From positions 1,612,001 to 1,676,000 of the forward strand of contig NZ_CP117877.1 of the NCBI RefSeq assembly GCF_028736115.1: a stretch of DNA of 64,000 nucleotides. Reading direction: 5' to 3'. Within the stretch, counting starts at the first letter, position 1. The number at the start of each line of letters is the position of its first letter. The notes below the pieces were generated by a model. That model saw nothing but the letters and a program-made list of their open reading frames with translations. It did not search any database and was not told the origin of the DNA. The position numbers and the translations under genes are program-made. Below, piece by piece: positions 1 to 9,808 of this stretch. The stretch is from Mucilaginibacter sp. KACC 22063 (GTDB lineage: Bacteria > Bacteroidota > Bacteroidia > Sphingobacteriales > Sphingobacteriaceae).

Positions 1-1459
1 GGATTACCGGCGCTACGGTATCTATCCTTACGTAAAATTCGCCAAAGCCGGATGCATGGCCTTTTACATAACCATCTTCGTAAGTGCCGCCCTGTGCGCC
101 GTTCGTAGTACTGAAGATCACGGCCTTATCGGCAAGTCGGCCAATGGTACTATCTGGTTTAATCCAAACCTCAAAGCTATCGTGTATCGGTGTTAACCGG
201 TTATGCAGGCGATAGGTAGCCGAGTAAGCGCCTGTATGGCGTGGTAATGTGGCAAATGTAAAATCCAGATCATCATAAAGATTACCCTGGGGGATAACTA
301 CCTTAATGTTGCCGTTTACGAAGGTATTGGTTTGGTCATACTTAAAGCGTGTACTGCCAGCAGGCGGCGTATAGGTCTTTTCTTCCGGTCCTGCCTTTAT
401 TTTTACTGATAAAGTACTTGTATTACCGGCTACATCTTTAAGTACATATTGCAGGTCGTGCACTTCATCGTCATTTAGTTTAATGATGCCACGATTGATC
501 GATTGCGGATACAGCGTAATTTTAGCGCCGGGTAAAACAAAGCATTTCTGAATGAAACGCCTGGAGATTTGATATGCCGGATAGTCGATATAAGCATTGA
601 TGGCATGTGTCTGGTCAAAAGCAAAACGCTCAACGGCATAAGTGTAAACGGTAGTACCATCTAACTTTAACTCGAGCGAGTAAATGCCATTATGATTCGC
701 AGATGCGCTGTTACGGTCGTCACAGCTGATACCGAAACCGGCTTCGTGACCTACAGTAATTACCTGCGGGTTGGTTAAATGGTAATTACCATTGGCTCCT
801 GCAACTCCAAAGTCAGACCGGGGCGTATGCTCGCTGAATGGTTCACCGTTCAAATGATAAACGGCCATTCCCCATATGGCAGGTGGGATATGGTCTGGTA
901 TCGTCAGCCCGAATAATTGCGGATTTACAGTTTCTTCTGTATTGGAATCGCGTAGCTCAAAATGCAAATGCGGCCCGGCTGATCCACCTGTGTTGCCAGA
1001 TAATGCAATTACCTGACCGGTGGCTACAGGCAGCTGGAATGGTCCAAGATTAAAATCAACAATATCTTTTTGATGCTCTAACTGGTAAGCTTTTACTACG
1101 CGTTCAATCTCGGGCGAAAACCTTTGCAAGTGCCCATAAACAGAAGTAAAGCCATTGGGGTGCGTAATGTAAACAGCATTACCAAAGCCACCGAATTGTA
1201 CACGCAACCTGGATACATAACCCATGTAAGTAGCATGTACCGGGTAGCCTTCACGCTGATTGGTGCGGAAGTCTAAACCGGAGTGGAAGTGGTTTGGCCT
1301 CAGTTCGCCGAATGACCCAGCTGTACTTGGCGGCAGGTCAAGCGAGTAGCGGAAAATGTCTTTAGGATATTGTTTAACCTGTATTGGTTGATCTTGTGCC
1401 TTACTGCCAAAAACGCACAGTACGGACATCAGCAAAGCACATAAGGTAGATTTGATCAT
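1..1459 (-). CDS. M23 (LytM-type) metallopeptidase, partial at the left edge
   Basis: An open frame reads without a stop from the ATG at 1457-1459 to the window edge, giving 486 codons of a longer protein. Residues 1-21 form a Sec signal peptide ending in SKAQ. The M23 zinc site is intact: HSGLD (H59, D63), YGH (H110) and HLHFE (H164, H166). Family members cut peptide cross-links in murein or act as periplasmic scaffolds. From about residue 170 onward the sequence looks beta-rich, and I do not recognise a named domain there. The gene starts 2 nt after the stop of the FAH-family gene, so the two are probably co-transcribed. The precise substrate is unknown. Confidence 0.88.
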   Translation of the reverse strand, partial: MIKSTLCALLMSVLCVFGSKAQDQPIQVKQYPKDIFRYSLDLPPSTAGSFGELRPNHFHSGLDFRTNQREGYPVHATYMGYVSRLRVQFGGFGNAVYITHPNGFTSVYGHLQRFSPEIERVVKAYQLEHQKDIVDFNLGPFQLPVATGQVIALSGNTGGSAGPHLHFELRDSNTEETVNPQLFGLTIPDHIPPAIWGMAVYHLNGEPFSEHTPRSDFGVAGANGNYHLTNPQVITVGHEAGFGISCDDRNSASANHNGIYSLELKLDGTTVYTYAVERFAFDQTHAINAYIDYPAYQISRRFIQKCFVLPGAKITLYPQSINRGIIKLNDDEVHDLQYVLKDVAGNTSTLSVKIKAGPEEKTYTPPAGSTRFKYDQTNTFVNGNIKVVIPQGNLYDDLDFTFATLPRHTGAYSATYRLHNRLTPIHDSFEVWIKPDSTIGRLADKAVIFSTTNGAQGGTYEDGYVKGHASGFGEFYVRIDTVAPVI

Positions 1460-1461
1460 GC

Positions 1462-2073
1462 TTATTTCACGTAAAAATCAAGTAACTGCTCATCTTCCAG
1501 AAATCCCTCAAGGTGGTCGCCAATGTTAACTTTGGCCACACCTTCTGGTGTTCCGGTGTAAATAAGGTCGCCTTTTTTTAACGTGATATATTGAGATACG
1601 AATGCAATAATGCGCTCAAAAGAAAACAACAGATCCTTGGTATTGCCAATTTGACGCGCTTCACCGTTTACATTCAATCTGAAGTTAAGATTGTATAAGT
1701 CCTGAAATTTAGATTTAGGTACAAAGTTGCTTACAGGGGCAGAGCCGTCAAATGCTTTGGCCAGTTCCCAGGGCAAGCCCTTCTCTTTGTGTTTTGACTG
1801 GATATCGCGTGCAGTAAAATCTATGCCTAAAGCAACTTCATCATAATAAGCGGCAGCAAATTTCTCATCAATGTGTTTGCCTTCTTTGCTGATCTTTAAT
1901 ACAAGCTCAATCTCATGGTGTACATCCTGCGAAAACTCAGGCAGGTAAAAAGGTTTATTGTCTTTAAGCAGTGCGGTATCGGGTTTCATAAAAATCACCG
2001 GCACTGTAGGTACAGGGTTGTTCAGTTCTTTAGCGTGTTCCGCATAATTGCGGCCTATAGCAATAATCTTCAT
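1462..2073 (-). CDS. fumarylacetoacetate hydrolase (FAH) family protein
   Basis: 203 aa, a compact FAH fold without the N-terminal domain of the eukaryotic enzyme. The metal-binding residues typical of the family are visible: E54 and E56 in HHEIELV and D85 in GIDFTARD. The later GDLIYTGTPEGV segment is also characteristic. Members cleave C-C bonds of acylpyruvates, decarboxylate oxaloacetate or hydrate 2-keto-pentenoates, and the sequence alone does not decide between these. It lies directly upstream of the M23 peptidase gene (2-nt gap), without an evident metabolic link. A -7 box lies 25 nt upstream of the ATG. Confidence 0.9.
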   Translation of the reverse strand: MKIIAIGRNYAEHAKELNNPVPTVPVIFMKPDTALLKDNKPFYLPEFSQDVHHEIELVLKISKEGKHIDEKFAAAYYDEVALGIDFTARDIQSKHKEKGLPWELAKAFDGSAPVSNFVPKSKFQDLYNLNFRLNVNGEARQIGNTKDLLFSFERIIAFVSQYITLKKGDLIYTGTPEGVAKVNIGDHLEGFLEDEQLLDFYVK

Positions 2074-2098
2074 GGTCAGCGTTTGCGATCTAAAATCC

Positions 2099-2106
2099 CA
2101 AAACTA
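2099..2106 (-). promoter_or_regulatory. putative -7 box of the FAH-family gene
   Basis: TAGTTTTG on the minus strand matches the Bacteroidetes sigma-ABfr -7 consensus TAnnTTTG and lies 25 nt upstream of the start codon. No well-spaced -33 TTG was found, so the call rests on one box. Confidence 0.4.
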
Positions 2107-2195
2107 ACATTATAGATGCTAAGATGTTGGCGGCAATTAAAATTTTATAAAAACAGATACACTTGAGTAATAAAAGCCGGGGCGGCGCAGTTATA

Positions 2196-2699
2196 TTAAA
2201 GTACGGAAATACGCTTAATAATAGACTCGGTACCAACGGTCACCCTTACAAAGTAAAAGCCGCTGCTTAGCTGCTTATTAAGGTTGTAAGAAAATGTCCG
2301 GTCGCCCTGTTCCATATGCTGCGATAACAGGGTAAGCACACTATTACCTAATACATCCATTATACGGATGGTAACGGTAGAGTTACGTGAGATGGTGTAT
2401 TTCAGATTGATCTGATCAGTAATAGGGTTGGGGAATATCTGTACGTTACTTAACAGCTTATTATCTTCAGGTTTAGCCATACCCGCTTTTGCTGATGACG
2501 GGTTGATAATAGTTTTTAACGAAGGGAAGCTGAAGTGAAAACCTTTAAGATATGATTGCTTGGTAGCCGGTTTGTTTTTGATACGGATGTAAGCTGTATC
2601 ATTAGCAAATGTTTTATCTGCGGAAAAGGCAAAATTAATCGATATCGCTATTGCGAGTGTCAATGTCCATAAAAAATGATAAGTAAATTTTTGCCTCAT
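2196..2699 (-). CDS. small secreted protein with T9SS type A C-terminal sorting domain
   Basis: 167 aa. An N-terminal signal peptide (about residues 1-26, hydrophobic core LWTLTLAIAISINFAF) is followed by a short polar linker. The C-terminal roughly 80 residues form a type A sorting domain: IFPNPITDQINLKY, a middle DVLGNSV motif and a closing GFYFVRVTVG then IIKRISVL. Such domains direct passage through the type IX secretion system and anchoring or release at the surface. Only about 60 residues lie between the signal and the sorting domain, so there is almost no cargo domain. It is divergent from kup across an AT-rich 202-bp spacer. Function unknown. Confidence 0.82.
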   Translation of the reverse strand: MRQKFTYHFLWTLTLAIAISINFAFSADKTFANDTAYIRIKNKPATKQSYLKGFHFSFPSLKTIINPSSAKAGMAKPEDNKLLSNVQIFPNPITDQINLKYTISRNSTVTIRIMDVLGNSVLTLLSQHMEQGDRTFSYNLNKQLSSGFYFVRVTVGTESIIKRISVL

Positions 2700-2716
2700 G
2701 ATTAAAATTCACATTA

Positions 2717-2724
2717 CAAAACTA
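2717..2724 (-). promoter_or_regulatory. putative -7 box of the T9SS cargo gene
   Basis: TAGTTTTG on the minus strand lies 17 nt upstream of the ATG at 2697-2699. It sits in the divergent spacer shared with kup. Confidence 0.45.
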
Positions 2725-2873
2725 TGAATAAACAGGCTTAATTCGTTATCAATAATTCACTTTTAGTAATTATTTTAACATAATTTAACAAAATTAAACT
2801 TATAGTGTTGCAATTACACAATGTTAAGTGTTTACGTAAGATAAGATAATTATGTTATAAACAAACATTTAAA

Positions 2874-2881
2874 TACTTTTG
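2874..2881 (+). promoter_or_regulatory. putative -7 box of kup
   Basis: TACTTTTG matches TAnnTTTG and lies 20 nt upstream of the GTG start of kup. The surrounding 2700-2901 spacer is strongly AT-rich and holds nothing else I can identify. No clear -33 element is present. Confidence 0.5.
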
Positions 2882-2901
2882 TATTTTCTTTATATAAAAA
2901 A

Positions 2902-4851
2902 GTGACACATCACAAAGATTTACAAAGGCTAACCGCCGCTGGTGTTCTTATCAGTCTGGGTATAATTTACGGTGACATCGGAACTTCCCCGTTATACGTT
3001 TTCAAAGCAATAGTAGGTAAACAAAACATTTCTGAGTTACTGGTACTTGGCGGTGTATCGCTTATTTTCTGGACACTAACCCTACAAACCACTATAAAAT
3101 ACGTTGTTATTACGCTTAAAGCGGATAACAAGGGCGAAGGGGGGATATTCTCGCTTTTTTCGCTGGTAAGAAGAAAGGCAAAATGGTTAATTGTGCCTGC
3201 AGTGTTGGGCGGTTGCGCCCTGCTTGCTGATGGTATTATTACACCGCCTATTACCATATCATCCGCAATAGAAGGCTTGCGTACTTATTACCCAACCTTA
3301 CCAACGGTTACTATCGTAATTGTTATTATAGCGGTGTTATTCTTTATACAGCAGTTTGGTACATCGCTGGTGGGCAAGGCATTCGGGCCTATCATGTTTT
3401 TATGGTTTACCATGATGGGTGTTTTAGGTGTTACCTACATTGTGCAAGAGCCGTGGATCATAAAGGCGCTTAGCCCTCACTATGCGGTTATGCTGCTTAG
3501 TTCTATACCGCTTTCAGAATCGTTTATCATACTTGGTGCAGTATTCTTATGTACCACAGGTGCCGAGGCATTATATTCAGACCTTGGGCATTGCGGCCGT
3601 GCAAACATCCGCGTAAGCTGGGTATATGTTAAGCTTTGCCTTGTACTTAACTACCTGGGGCAGGCTGTGTGGCTTTTACAACGTAACGGTCAGCAGCTTG
3701 ATCTTAATATTCAGAACCCGTTTTACCAGATCATGCCGTCGTGGTTTTTGATCTACGGTATCAGTATTGCAACCATCGCAGCTATTATTGCCAGTCAGGC
3801 TTTAATTTCGGGTTCATTTACGTTAATAGCCGAGGCTGTACGCCTTAACCTTTGGCCAAAAGTTAAGATCAATTATCCGTCTGAGCAAAAGGGGCAATTA
3901 TACGTGCCAAGTGTGAACTGGCTGCTGGCAGCAGGTTGTATCGGTGTGGTATTGTTATTCCGTGCATCAGACAGGATGGAAGCTGCCTACGGTTTAAGTA
4001 TTACCGTAGCCATGCTGATGACCACTATTCTGGTATCCAAGTTTTTGCGCAGAAGGAAATATCCCACTTATGTTATAGCCATATTCCTGGTGGTATACCT
4101 TTCCATAGAAGGTACCTTCCTTTTTGGTAACCTGGTTAAATTTATACATGGCGGCTGGTTTACATTATCTGTAGGCCTGGTGCTGTTTATTGTAATGTGG
4201 AGCTGGCACACCGCCCGTAAAATCCGTAACCGATATGTTAAATTTGTTGAGATAGAAGATTATTTCGGCATTATCAAAGAACTTAGCGATGATGCAAGTG
4301 TCCCTAAATATGCTTCGCAATTGGTATACCTTACCAGCGCTAATTTCAACTCAGAGGTTGAATCGAAAATCATTTATTCCATACTGCAAAAGCAGCCTAA
4401 GCGCGCAGATGTTTATTGGCTGGTACACGTGGATGTAATGGACGAGCCTTATACCAGGGAATACGAAGTAGATTTCTTAGTGCCCAACAAACTGATCCGT
4501 ATTGATTTTAAATTAGGTTTCAGGGTGGAGCAGCAAATCAACCTGCTTTTCCGTAAAGTGGTTGAGGACTTGGTGAAAAGGGGAGAAGTGGATATCACCA
4601 GTAAATATGACTCGTTGAACAAGCATAAAATAGTTGGCGACTTCCGTTTTGTGGTAATTGAAAAAGTGGTATCGCGGTCGCATTACCTTTCCTTTTACGA
4701 AAAAGGTATTATGGCACTATACCAATACCTTAAAAAGATCAGCTTATCTGAAGAACGTAACTTCGGGTTGGATCTTAGTTTTGTTACTATCGAGAAAGTG
4801 CCTTTAATGCTGGCAGACCCCGAAACGGTACAAATACACCGTATAAAGTAG
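2902..4851 (+). CDS. kup: KUP-type low-affinity potassium uptake transporter
   Basis: 649 aa with GTG as start (no in-frame ATG before the conserved N-terminus). The hallmark GIIYGDIGTSPLYVF segment sits at about residues 20-34, followed by GEGGIFSLFSL and about twelve hydrophobic helices up to roughly residue 440. The C-terminal cytoplasmic part of about 200 residues is usual for Kup. The protein imports K+ with protons across the inner membrane. The gene is single, with its own -7 box and a strong terminator. No kdp or trk genes and no K+-sensing riboswitch are seen nearby. Confidence 0.95.
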   Translation: MTHHKDLQRLTAAGVLISLGIIYGDIGTSPLYVFKAIVGKQNISELLVLGGVSLIFWTLTLQTTIKYVVITLKADNKGEGGIFSLFSLVRRKAKWLIVPAVLGGCALLADGIITPPITISSAIEGLRTYYPTLPTVTIVIVIIAVLFFIQQFGTSLVGKAFGPIMFLWFTMMGVLGVTYIVQEPWIIKALSPHYAVMLLSSIPLSESFIILGAVFLCTTGAEALYSDLGHCGRANIRVSWVYVKLCLVLNYLGQAVWLLQRNGQQLDLNIQNPFYQIMPSWFLIYGISIATIAAIIASQALISGSFTLIAEAVRLNLWPKVKINYPSEQKGQLYVPSVNWLLAAGCIGVVLLFRASDRMEAAYGLSITVAMLMTTILVSKFLRRRKYPTYVIAIFLVVYLSIEGTFLFGNLVKFIHGGWFTLSVGLVLFIVMWSWHTARKIRNRYVKFVEIEDYFGIIKELSDDASVPKYASQLVYLTSANFNSEVESKIIYSILQKQPKRADVYWLVHVDVMDEPYTREYEVDFLVPNKLIRIDFKLGFRVEQQINLLFRKVVEDLVKRGEVDITSKYDSLNKHKIVGDFRFVVIEKVVSRSHYLSFYEKGIMALYQYLKKISLSEERNFGLDLSFVTIEKVPLMLADPETVQIHRIK

Positions 4852-4876
4852 TTCTCTGACTTATAAAAAACTAATT

Positions 4877-4904
4877 GCCGCAGATACAATCTGCGGCTTT
4901 TTAT
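4877..4904. terminator. bidirectional intrinsic terminator between kup and the VOC gene
   Basis: A perfect 9-bp stem (GCCGCAGAT / ATCTGCGGC) with loop ACA is followed by TTTTTATT on the plus strand. On the minus strand the stem is followed by AATTAGTTTTTT. It sits between two convergent genes and can serve both. Confidence 0.88.
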
Positions 4905-4909
4905 TATTA

Positions 4910-5398
4910 TTAAGCCAGTTCTGCCATAAGGCTTTGAAAGTTTAATTGCCGGGTGTACATGGTAAGGTTGCCATGCTCATCAGTAGGCCATTGCTCACGC
5001 GGGCGATCCCAATAAAGCTCAACCCCGTTTTCGTCCGGGTCATTTAAATAGATGGCTTCAGATACACCATGATCTGAGGCACCTGTAAGCGGGTAACCTG
5101 CATCCATTAGTCTTTTAACAATTGCCGCAAGATCCTTACGTTCGGGATACAAAATAGCTGTATGATATAAGCCCGGTGCACGCTCAGGTGCAGGAGCAGA
5201 ATTTTTGCTATGCCAGGTATTTAGCCCAATATGATGATGATAACCACCTGCTGAAATAAATGCAGCGGCATCGCCATAAGTAACCATCAGTTCAAAGCCT
5301 AATAAACCACAGTAAAAGTCAAGTGATTTTTGCAGGTTGCTAACTTTTAAATGTACATGGCCTATGCGTGTTTGAGCTGGAATTTGATAATCTGCCAT
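4910..5398 (-). CDS. VOC-family (glyoxalase/extradiol dioxygenase fold) protein
   Basis: 162 aa. One vicinal-oxygen-chelate domain opens with RIGHVHLKVSNL (H16) and continues with the YHHHIGLN strand (H54-H56), LYHTAI (H79) and NGVELYWDRP (E127). The spacing of H16, H79 and E127 fits the two-His-one-carboxylate site of catechol-2,3-dioxygenase-like (CatE) proteins. The substrate cannot be named from sequence: ring cleavage, glyoxalase or thiol-transfer chemistry all occur in this fold. Single gene, convergent with kup. Confidence 0.85.
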   Translation of the reverse strand: MADYQIPAQTRIGHVHLKVSNLQKSLDFYCGLLGFELMVTYGDAAAFISAGGYHHHIGLNTWHSKNSAPAPERAPGLYHTAILYPERKDLAAIVKRLMDAGYPLTGASDHGVSEAIYLNDPDENGVELYWDRPREQWPTDEHGNLTMYTRQLNFQSLMAELA

Positions 5399-5416
5399 AA
5401 TATATGTTTAAACATT

Positions 5417-5424
5417 CAAATTTA
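5417..5424 (-). promoter_or_regulatory. putative -7 box of the VOC gene
   Basis: TAAATTTG on the minus strand matches TAnnTTTG and lies 18 nt upstream of the ATG at 5396-5398. Confidence 0.42.
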
Positions 5425-5533
5425 GTGTTTTAGAAATAGTCGCTTAATTTTCTATTGTAATATTTATATCAAATAATAATTATAGGCGTTTAATTATACA
5501 TATTTGACGCGGGCAACTGCCTTTCACAATTTA

Positions 5534-8251
5534 ATGAATAAATACTTTCTTCTCGGGATATTACTAATAGCTTTTACAATTGCTAAGGGGCAAAACAAGG
5601 CTTCAATAAAAGGCAGAATTATTGATTCGCTTAACCGTACACCTGTAGAATTTGCAACGGTGGCCGCGCTTGAACAACGCGACACCACTTCTAAACTTAT
5701 TTCTTACACCTTGAGCGACAAGAACGGCGCTTTTACCTTACATAATCTTCCGGAAAATAAGCCAGTTAAACTGCTGATCTCATACGTGGCTTACGAGGCG
5801 TATCGTAAGATATTTACTTTTAAAAACGCAGAGGTTAAAGATCTGGGTGATATAGAAATGATTGCCAAGCAACTGAAAGAAGTTGTTATTAAAGGCGAAC
5901 GATTACCGGTTACTACAAGGAAAGATACCATTGTTTTTGATGCCGAAGCTTTTAAAACCAGGCCAAACGCCGTGGTTGAAGACTTGCTTAAAAAGCTGCC
6001 GGGAGTAGAGGTTGACCAGGACGGGAAAATTACCGTGATGGCTAAGGCTGTAAGTAAGGTGCTGGTTGACGGGCACCGATTTTTTCCGAGTGATATACGC
6101 ATGGCTACCAAAAATATTGATGCGGACATGATCTCAAAAGTTGAAGTTTATGACGACCGCGAAGACGATCCGGATCATTTGATCCCGCAGTCGCAAGTGA
6201 ACAAGGTGATCAACCTTAGATTTAAGAAGCTACTGAAGAAAAGTATTTTTGGTAAGGCCTATGCCGGTGCAGGTACCGGCGACCATTACCAGGGTGGGGG
6301 GCTGCTAAATATGTTCAGGGATACCTTGCAGGTAAGTTTGCTGGGCTATTCAAATAATCTGAATAATACCGGGTTTGATTATAGCGACTTGTATGCCCAG
6401 GGTGGTTTAAACCGCGGAGGTTCCCAAACATTTGGGCAGGGCGGTTTTTTTGGAGGCGGATCTGGCAAACAAACAGCAACGGCAGCGGGTGTAAACATTA
6501 ATACCGACTATGGCAAAAAGCTGCAGATCAATTTTGCCTATTTATTAAGGCATGTTAAAACAAGCAATTATACGGTTAACAACAGGCAGCAGCTATTAGG
6601 TGACACAACGGCTGTAACCCAATCAATAAACAACGGTAGTAACGTTTTAAACAGTCACGCTTTTAGCAGTACATTCAGGTTGAAGCCCAGCGATGCAACG
6701 CTGATCACTTATTACCCTTCTGTAAATATTACTCAAAATTCAGGAATTAACAGTAACACCAGTAATAGCTACAGCAACTTTATTAATCCTATAAACAATG
6801 CAGTAAGCGGCAGCAACACTTCTGGAAATTCTTTTCAATTCCAGCATAGTTTCAACTATAATCATCAATTTAATAATAAAGGTGAATCCATTGATATAGA
6901 TCATACTTTAAACTTAAGCCCTAATCGTAATGATAGTTATAGTATAGACGACCTTACATCCTACGTAGCAACCTTACCATCCTATTCATTACATCGCTTA
7001 GCACAATCAAAATCCCAAAGCACAAACGCTAATGTAAACCTGCGCTACCGATATCCTGTTATAAAAAAACTGATACTCCAGGTTGATGCGTCTACCGAGT
7101 ACAGTAAGGAACTAAACAGGTTGCTTAATTTTAATTATAACCCGGTAACCGGTAACTATGATAGTCTATTAGTTGACCAAAGCAGCGACCTTACCCGTAA
7201 AAGATGGACCAATGTTGTTTCGCCGGGCATCACTTATGAGTTTGCCAAAAATGTGAGGATTGACGCGCATTTGGATCTTCAATCACAATTAATAAACAAT
7301 GCTTTTGGACGCAATAGCGCCGATGTTGACCGCCATTACTTCTTCCTCTTACCAAGGATCAACCTTAATATTAATAATTTCTACGTTGCTTATTCTAAGT
7401 CGGCGCAGTTACCTAATATTGGCGATATGGTCCCTTATTCGGTGGTGTTTAGTCCGGTTTATTCAGTAACCGGAAATCCTGACCTGAAAGCGACGACACA
7501 AAACTACTTTAGCCTCGGCTATAATAAATACAATTTCGAATCTGGGATAAGTTATTCAGGTAACGCAAGGTTCTCATACGAACAAAATGGTGTTTTCAGG
7601 CAACGTACTGTAGATGCCGACCTGGTTGAAACAAGCACACCTATTAATAAAAGCGGCAGATACACATATGGTGCAAACTTTTATGTGAGTAAGCGTTTCA
7701 AAAAGAAAGCTGATTTGCAAGTTTCGGCCACTACTAATGCAGGCTTTAATTCAAGCCACAATTTCTTTGTGCTGAACCGTCAAAACGGTTACCAGGATAA
7801 CTTTAACTTTAATATTTCGGAAAGTTTGATCATCAATTATAAGGATGTTGTGCAAATAGAACCCCGGTATACGGTTAGCGAAATTTACACTAAGTATACT
7901 GGTGTAGATTATCCAAGCCAAAATTACATCTCACATTATGGCAGTGCACATTTTAATTTCACCTTTCCATACAAATTAAATTTGGATGGAGATTATGCTT
8001 ATAAGTATAACCCAATGGTTGCCCCGGGTTTTCAGAAAAATTCAAATCTTTTAAACCTAAGCCTTGCCAGGCAGTTGTTGAAGAAAGACCGGGGCGAGAT
8101 CAGGCTATCCTGTTATGATATCTTCAATCAAAATATCAGTACAAGCCGGTCAATCAATGAAAACGTAATTACCGATACGCAGGCACAAATTATTAAAAGG
8201 TATTTCATGCTTACTTTACAGTACAAGTTTAACAAGTCGGTTACCAAGTAA
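5534..8251 (+). CDS. outer-membrane beta-barrel protein with carboxypeptidase-regulatory-like N-domain
   Basis: 905 aa from the ATG at 5534, which begins a clean signal peptide ([14 protein letters not shown], cut near KGQ). A TTG 30 nt further upstream would spoil that signal and was rejected. Residues about 24-110 form a CarboxypepD-regulatory-like domain ([21 protein letters not shown]). Residues about 115-220 resemble a TonB plug ([23 protein letters not shown]). The rest is a Tyr/Asn-rich barrel ending in [11 protein letters not shown]. This is the architecture of Bacteroidota outer membrane beta-barrel proteins related to TonB receptors. No SusD partner or TonB box is seen, so the ligand is unknown. 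Confidence 0.85.
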   Translation: MNKYFLLGILLIAFTIAKGQNKASIKGRIIDSLNRTPVEFATVAALEQRDTTSKLISYTLSDKNGAFTLHNLPENKPVKLLISYVAYEAYRKIFTFKNAEVKDLGDIEMIAKQLKEVVIKGERLPVTTRKDTIVFDAEAFKTRPNAVVEDLLKKLPGVEVDQDGKITVMAKAVSKVLVDGHRFFPSDIRMATKNIDADMISKVEVYDDREDDPDHLIPQSQVNKVINLRFKKLLKKSIFGKAYAGAGTGDHYQGGGLLNMFRDTLQVSLLGYSNNLNNTGFDYSDLYAQGGLNRGGSQTFGQGGFFGGGSGKQTATAAGVNINTDYGKKLQINFAYLLRHVKTSNYTVNNRQQLLGDTTAVTQSINNGSNVLNSHAFSSTFRLKPSDATLITYYPSVNITQNSGINSNTSNSYSNFINPINNAVSGSNTSGNSFQFQHSFNYNHQFNNKGESIDIDHTLNLSPNRNDSYSIDDLTSYVATLPSYSLHRLAQSKSQSTNANVNLRYRYPVIKKLILQVDASTEYSKELNRLLNFNYNPVTGNYDSLLVDQSSDLTRKRWTNVVSPGITYEFAKNVRIDAHLDLQSQLINNAFGRNSADVDRHYFFLLPRINLNINNFYVAYSKSAQLPNIGDMVPYSVVFSPVYSVTGNPDLKATTQNYFSLGYNKYNFESGISYSGNARFSYEQNGVFRQRTVDADLVETSTPINKSGRYTYGANFYVSKRFKKKADLQVSATTNAGFNSSHNFFVLNRQNGYQDNFNFNISESLIINYKDVVQIEPRYTVSEIYTKYTGVDYPSQNYISHYGSAHFNFTFPYKLNLDGDYAYKYNPMVAPGFQKNSNLLNLSLARQLLKKDRGEIRLSCYDIFNQNISTSRSINENVITDTQAQIIKRYFMLTLQYKFNKSVTK

Positions 8252-8289
8252 GCATAACTGCAAAATGTGTGCATTTGTGCCACATTACG

Positions 8290-8297
8290 TATCTTTG
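8290..8297 (+). promoter_or_regulatory. -7 box of engB, giving a probable leaderless transcript
   Basis: TATCTTTG lies only 4 nt upstream of the engB ATG. Transcription starts a few bases after such boxes, so the mRNA would begin at or next to the start codon. The box also falls inside a possible GTG-started extension, which argues against that longer start. Confidence 0.55.
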
Positions 8298-8301
8298 CCG
8301 C

Positions 8302-8898
8302 ATGGTTATAAAATCGGCAGAGTTTGTTTGCAGCAACACCCAGATATCAAAATTACCACCACCGGTAAAGCCGGAGTATGCGTTTATCGGGCGCTCTAAC
8401 GTAGGCAAATCATCGCTGATTAATATGCTTACAGCAAAAAAGGGCCTCGCTAAAACATCTCAAACACCGGGTAAAACCCAACTGATCAACCATTTTATAA
8501 TTAATGATGATTGGTACCTGGTCGACTTGCCTGGCTATGGTTATGCGCGTATCTCTAAAAGCAAAAAGGAAGACTGGAATAAATTTATCCGCACTTATCT
8601 TGATAAGCGTGAGAGCCTGCAATGTGTATTGGTTTTGATTGACAGCCGCCTGGAGCCGCAGAAAATAGACCTTGAGTTTTGCAACTGGCTTGGCGAGAAA
8701 GGACTGCCATTTGTAATTATATTTACAAAGGCAGATAAACAATCATCATTAAAGACAGATCAAAACGTTGCGCTGTTCAAAAAAGCATTACTGGCCACTT
8801 TTGAGCAGATGCCTGATTATTTTGTTACGTCATCTGAAAATAAAACAGGCCGCGACGAGGTTTTAGATTTTATTGATGGTGTAAATAAGCAGTATTAA
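8302..8898 (+). CDS. engB: ribosome biogenesis GTPase EngB (YihA/YsxC)
   Basis: 198 aa from the ATG at 8302. G1 P-loop GRSNVGKS (residues 30-37), G2/switch region TPGKTQ, G3 DLPGYGYA, G4 TKAD and G5-like SSENKTG are all present. The length is normal for this small GTPase, which helps assemble the large ribosomal subunit in the cytoplasm. A GTG 33 nt upstream is in frame, but the -7 box lies between the two start codons. It follows the outer-membrane barrel gene by 50 nt but probably has its own promoter. Confidence 0.93.
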   Translation: MVIKSAEFVCSNTQISKLPPPVKPEYAFIGRSNVGKSSLINMLTAKKGLAKTSQTPGKTQLINHFIINDDWYLVDLPGYGYARISKSKKEDWNKFIRTYLDKRESLQCVLVLIDSRLEPQKIDLEFCNWLGEKGLPFVIIFTKADKQSSLKTDQNVALFKKALLATFEQMPDYFVTSSENKTGRDEVLDFIDGVNKQY

Positions 8899-8918
8899 TT
8901 ATAAAAAACACACCCTTA

Positions 8919-8936
8919 ACCCCTCTCAAGAGGGGA
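8919..8936. repeat. short intergenic palindrome
   Basis: CCCCTCTCAAGAGGGG (8920-8935) forms a 6-bp GC stem with a 4-nt loop in the 55-bp gap between engB and the prenyltransferase gene. There is no T-run after it, so it is not a typical intrinsic terminator. It resembles a REP-like intergenic palindrome, and a genome-wide copy count would decide. Confidence 0.5.
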
Positions 8937-8953
8937 ATGATAACTAATATAAA

Positions 8954-9808
8954 ATGAAAAAATATTTCTCATTAGTAACTTTTTCACATACCATATTTGC
9001 TATGCCATTTGCCTTTATCGGCTTTTTTTTGGCAGTAAGCACTACGGCCAGCACGTTTCAATGGCAAAAATTAGTGCTGATGGTGCTTTGTATGGTTTTC
9101 GCACGCAATTCGGCTATGGCGTTTAACCGTTACCTTGACCGTGATATAGATGCTAAAAATCCCCGTACCAAAGTGCGCGATATACCGGCAGGCCGCATAT
9201 CACCGGCAGCAGCATTAACCTTTACAATAGCTAATTGTGCCTTATTTCTGTTAGCAACATGGTTTATTAATCCGCTTTGTTTTTATCTTGCACCTGTAGC
9301 ATTATTGGTGGTGTTAGGGTATAGCGCTACCAAACGCTTTACGGCACTGTGCCACATGGTACTTGGTTTAGGTTTGTCATTAGCGCCTATAGGAGCTTAT
9401 TTAGTTGTTACAGGCCATTTCGATTTATTACCGATATTTTTCTCGTTATCTGTTTTGTGCTGGGTAAGCGGTTTCGATATTATTTACGCCTTACAGGATG
9501 AAGACTTTGACCGTGGGGAGAAGCTGCACTCTATCCCTGCATGGCTGGGTAAGGTAAACGCCTTGCGCTTGTCAAGTTTTTTACATGTGCTATCAGCAGC
9601 TTTTATTATAATGCCTGCTTTTTTTACGCATGTGGGTTTTCCATATTACTTAGGTATCGGCGTATTTTGCAGCATGCTGGTTTATCAGCATAGTTTGGTA
9701 AAACCTAATGACCTTACCCGTGTAAACTTTGCCTTTATGACTACAAACGGTATAGCAAGCGTGGTTTTTGCCGTGCTGTTTCTTATTGACCGTTTATGGA
9801 TACGCTAA
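8954..9808 (+). CDS. UbiA-family polyprenyltransferase (quinone biosynthesis)
   Basis: 284 aa integral membrane protein with about eight helices. Both Asp-rich motifs are present: NRYLDRDIDAKNPRTKVR near residue 57 and DEDFDRGEKLHSIP near residue 180. UbiA-type enzymes attach a polyprenyl chain to an aromatic acid. In menaquinone-only Bacteroidota this subtype would act in menaquinone synthesis, possibly the futalosine route (MqnP), which is inference. ubiE/menG lies 7 kb away. The 3' end overlaps the next gene by 13 nt, suggesting co-transcription. Confidence 0.86.
   Translation: MKKYFSLVTFSHTIFAMPFAFIGFFLAVSTTASTFQWQKLVLMVLCMVFARNSAMAFNRYLDRDIDAKNPRTKVRDIPAGRISPAAALTFTIANCALFLLATWFINPLCFYLAPVALLVVLGYSATKRFTALCHMVLGLGLSLAPIGAYLVVTGHFDLLPIFFSLSVLCWVSGFDIIYALQDEDFDRGEKLHSIPAWLGKVNALRLSSFLHVLSAAFIIMPAFFTHVGFPYYLGIGVFCSMLVYQHSLVKPNDLTRVNFAFMTTNGIASVVFAVLFLIDRLWIR

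Noticed and set aside
838..1053. Plus-strand frame inside the first 1.4 kb
   Set aside because: The minus strand there encodes the M23 peptidase with its complete zinc site.
5504..5533. TTG start 30 nt upstream of the outer-membrane barrel start
   Set aside because: The ATG at 5534 begins a good signal peptide, and the extra residues would disrupt it.
8919..8936. Palindrome after engB as an intrinsic terminator
   Set aside because: No T-run follows on either strand, so it is listed as a repeat only.
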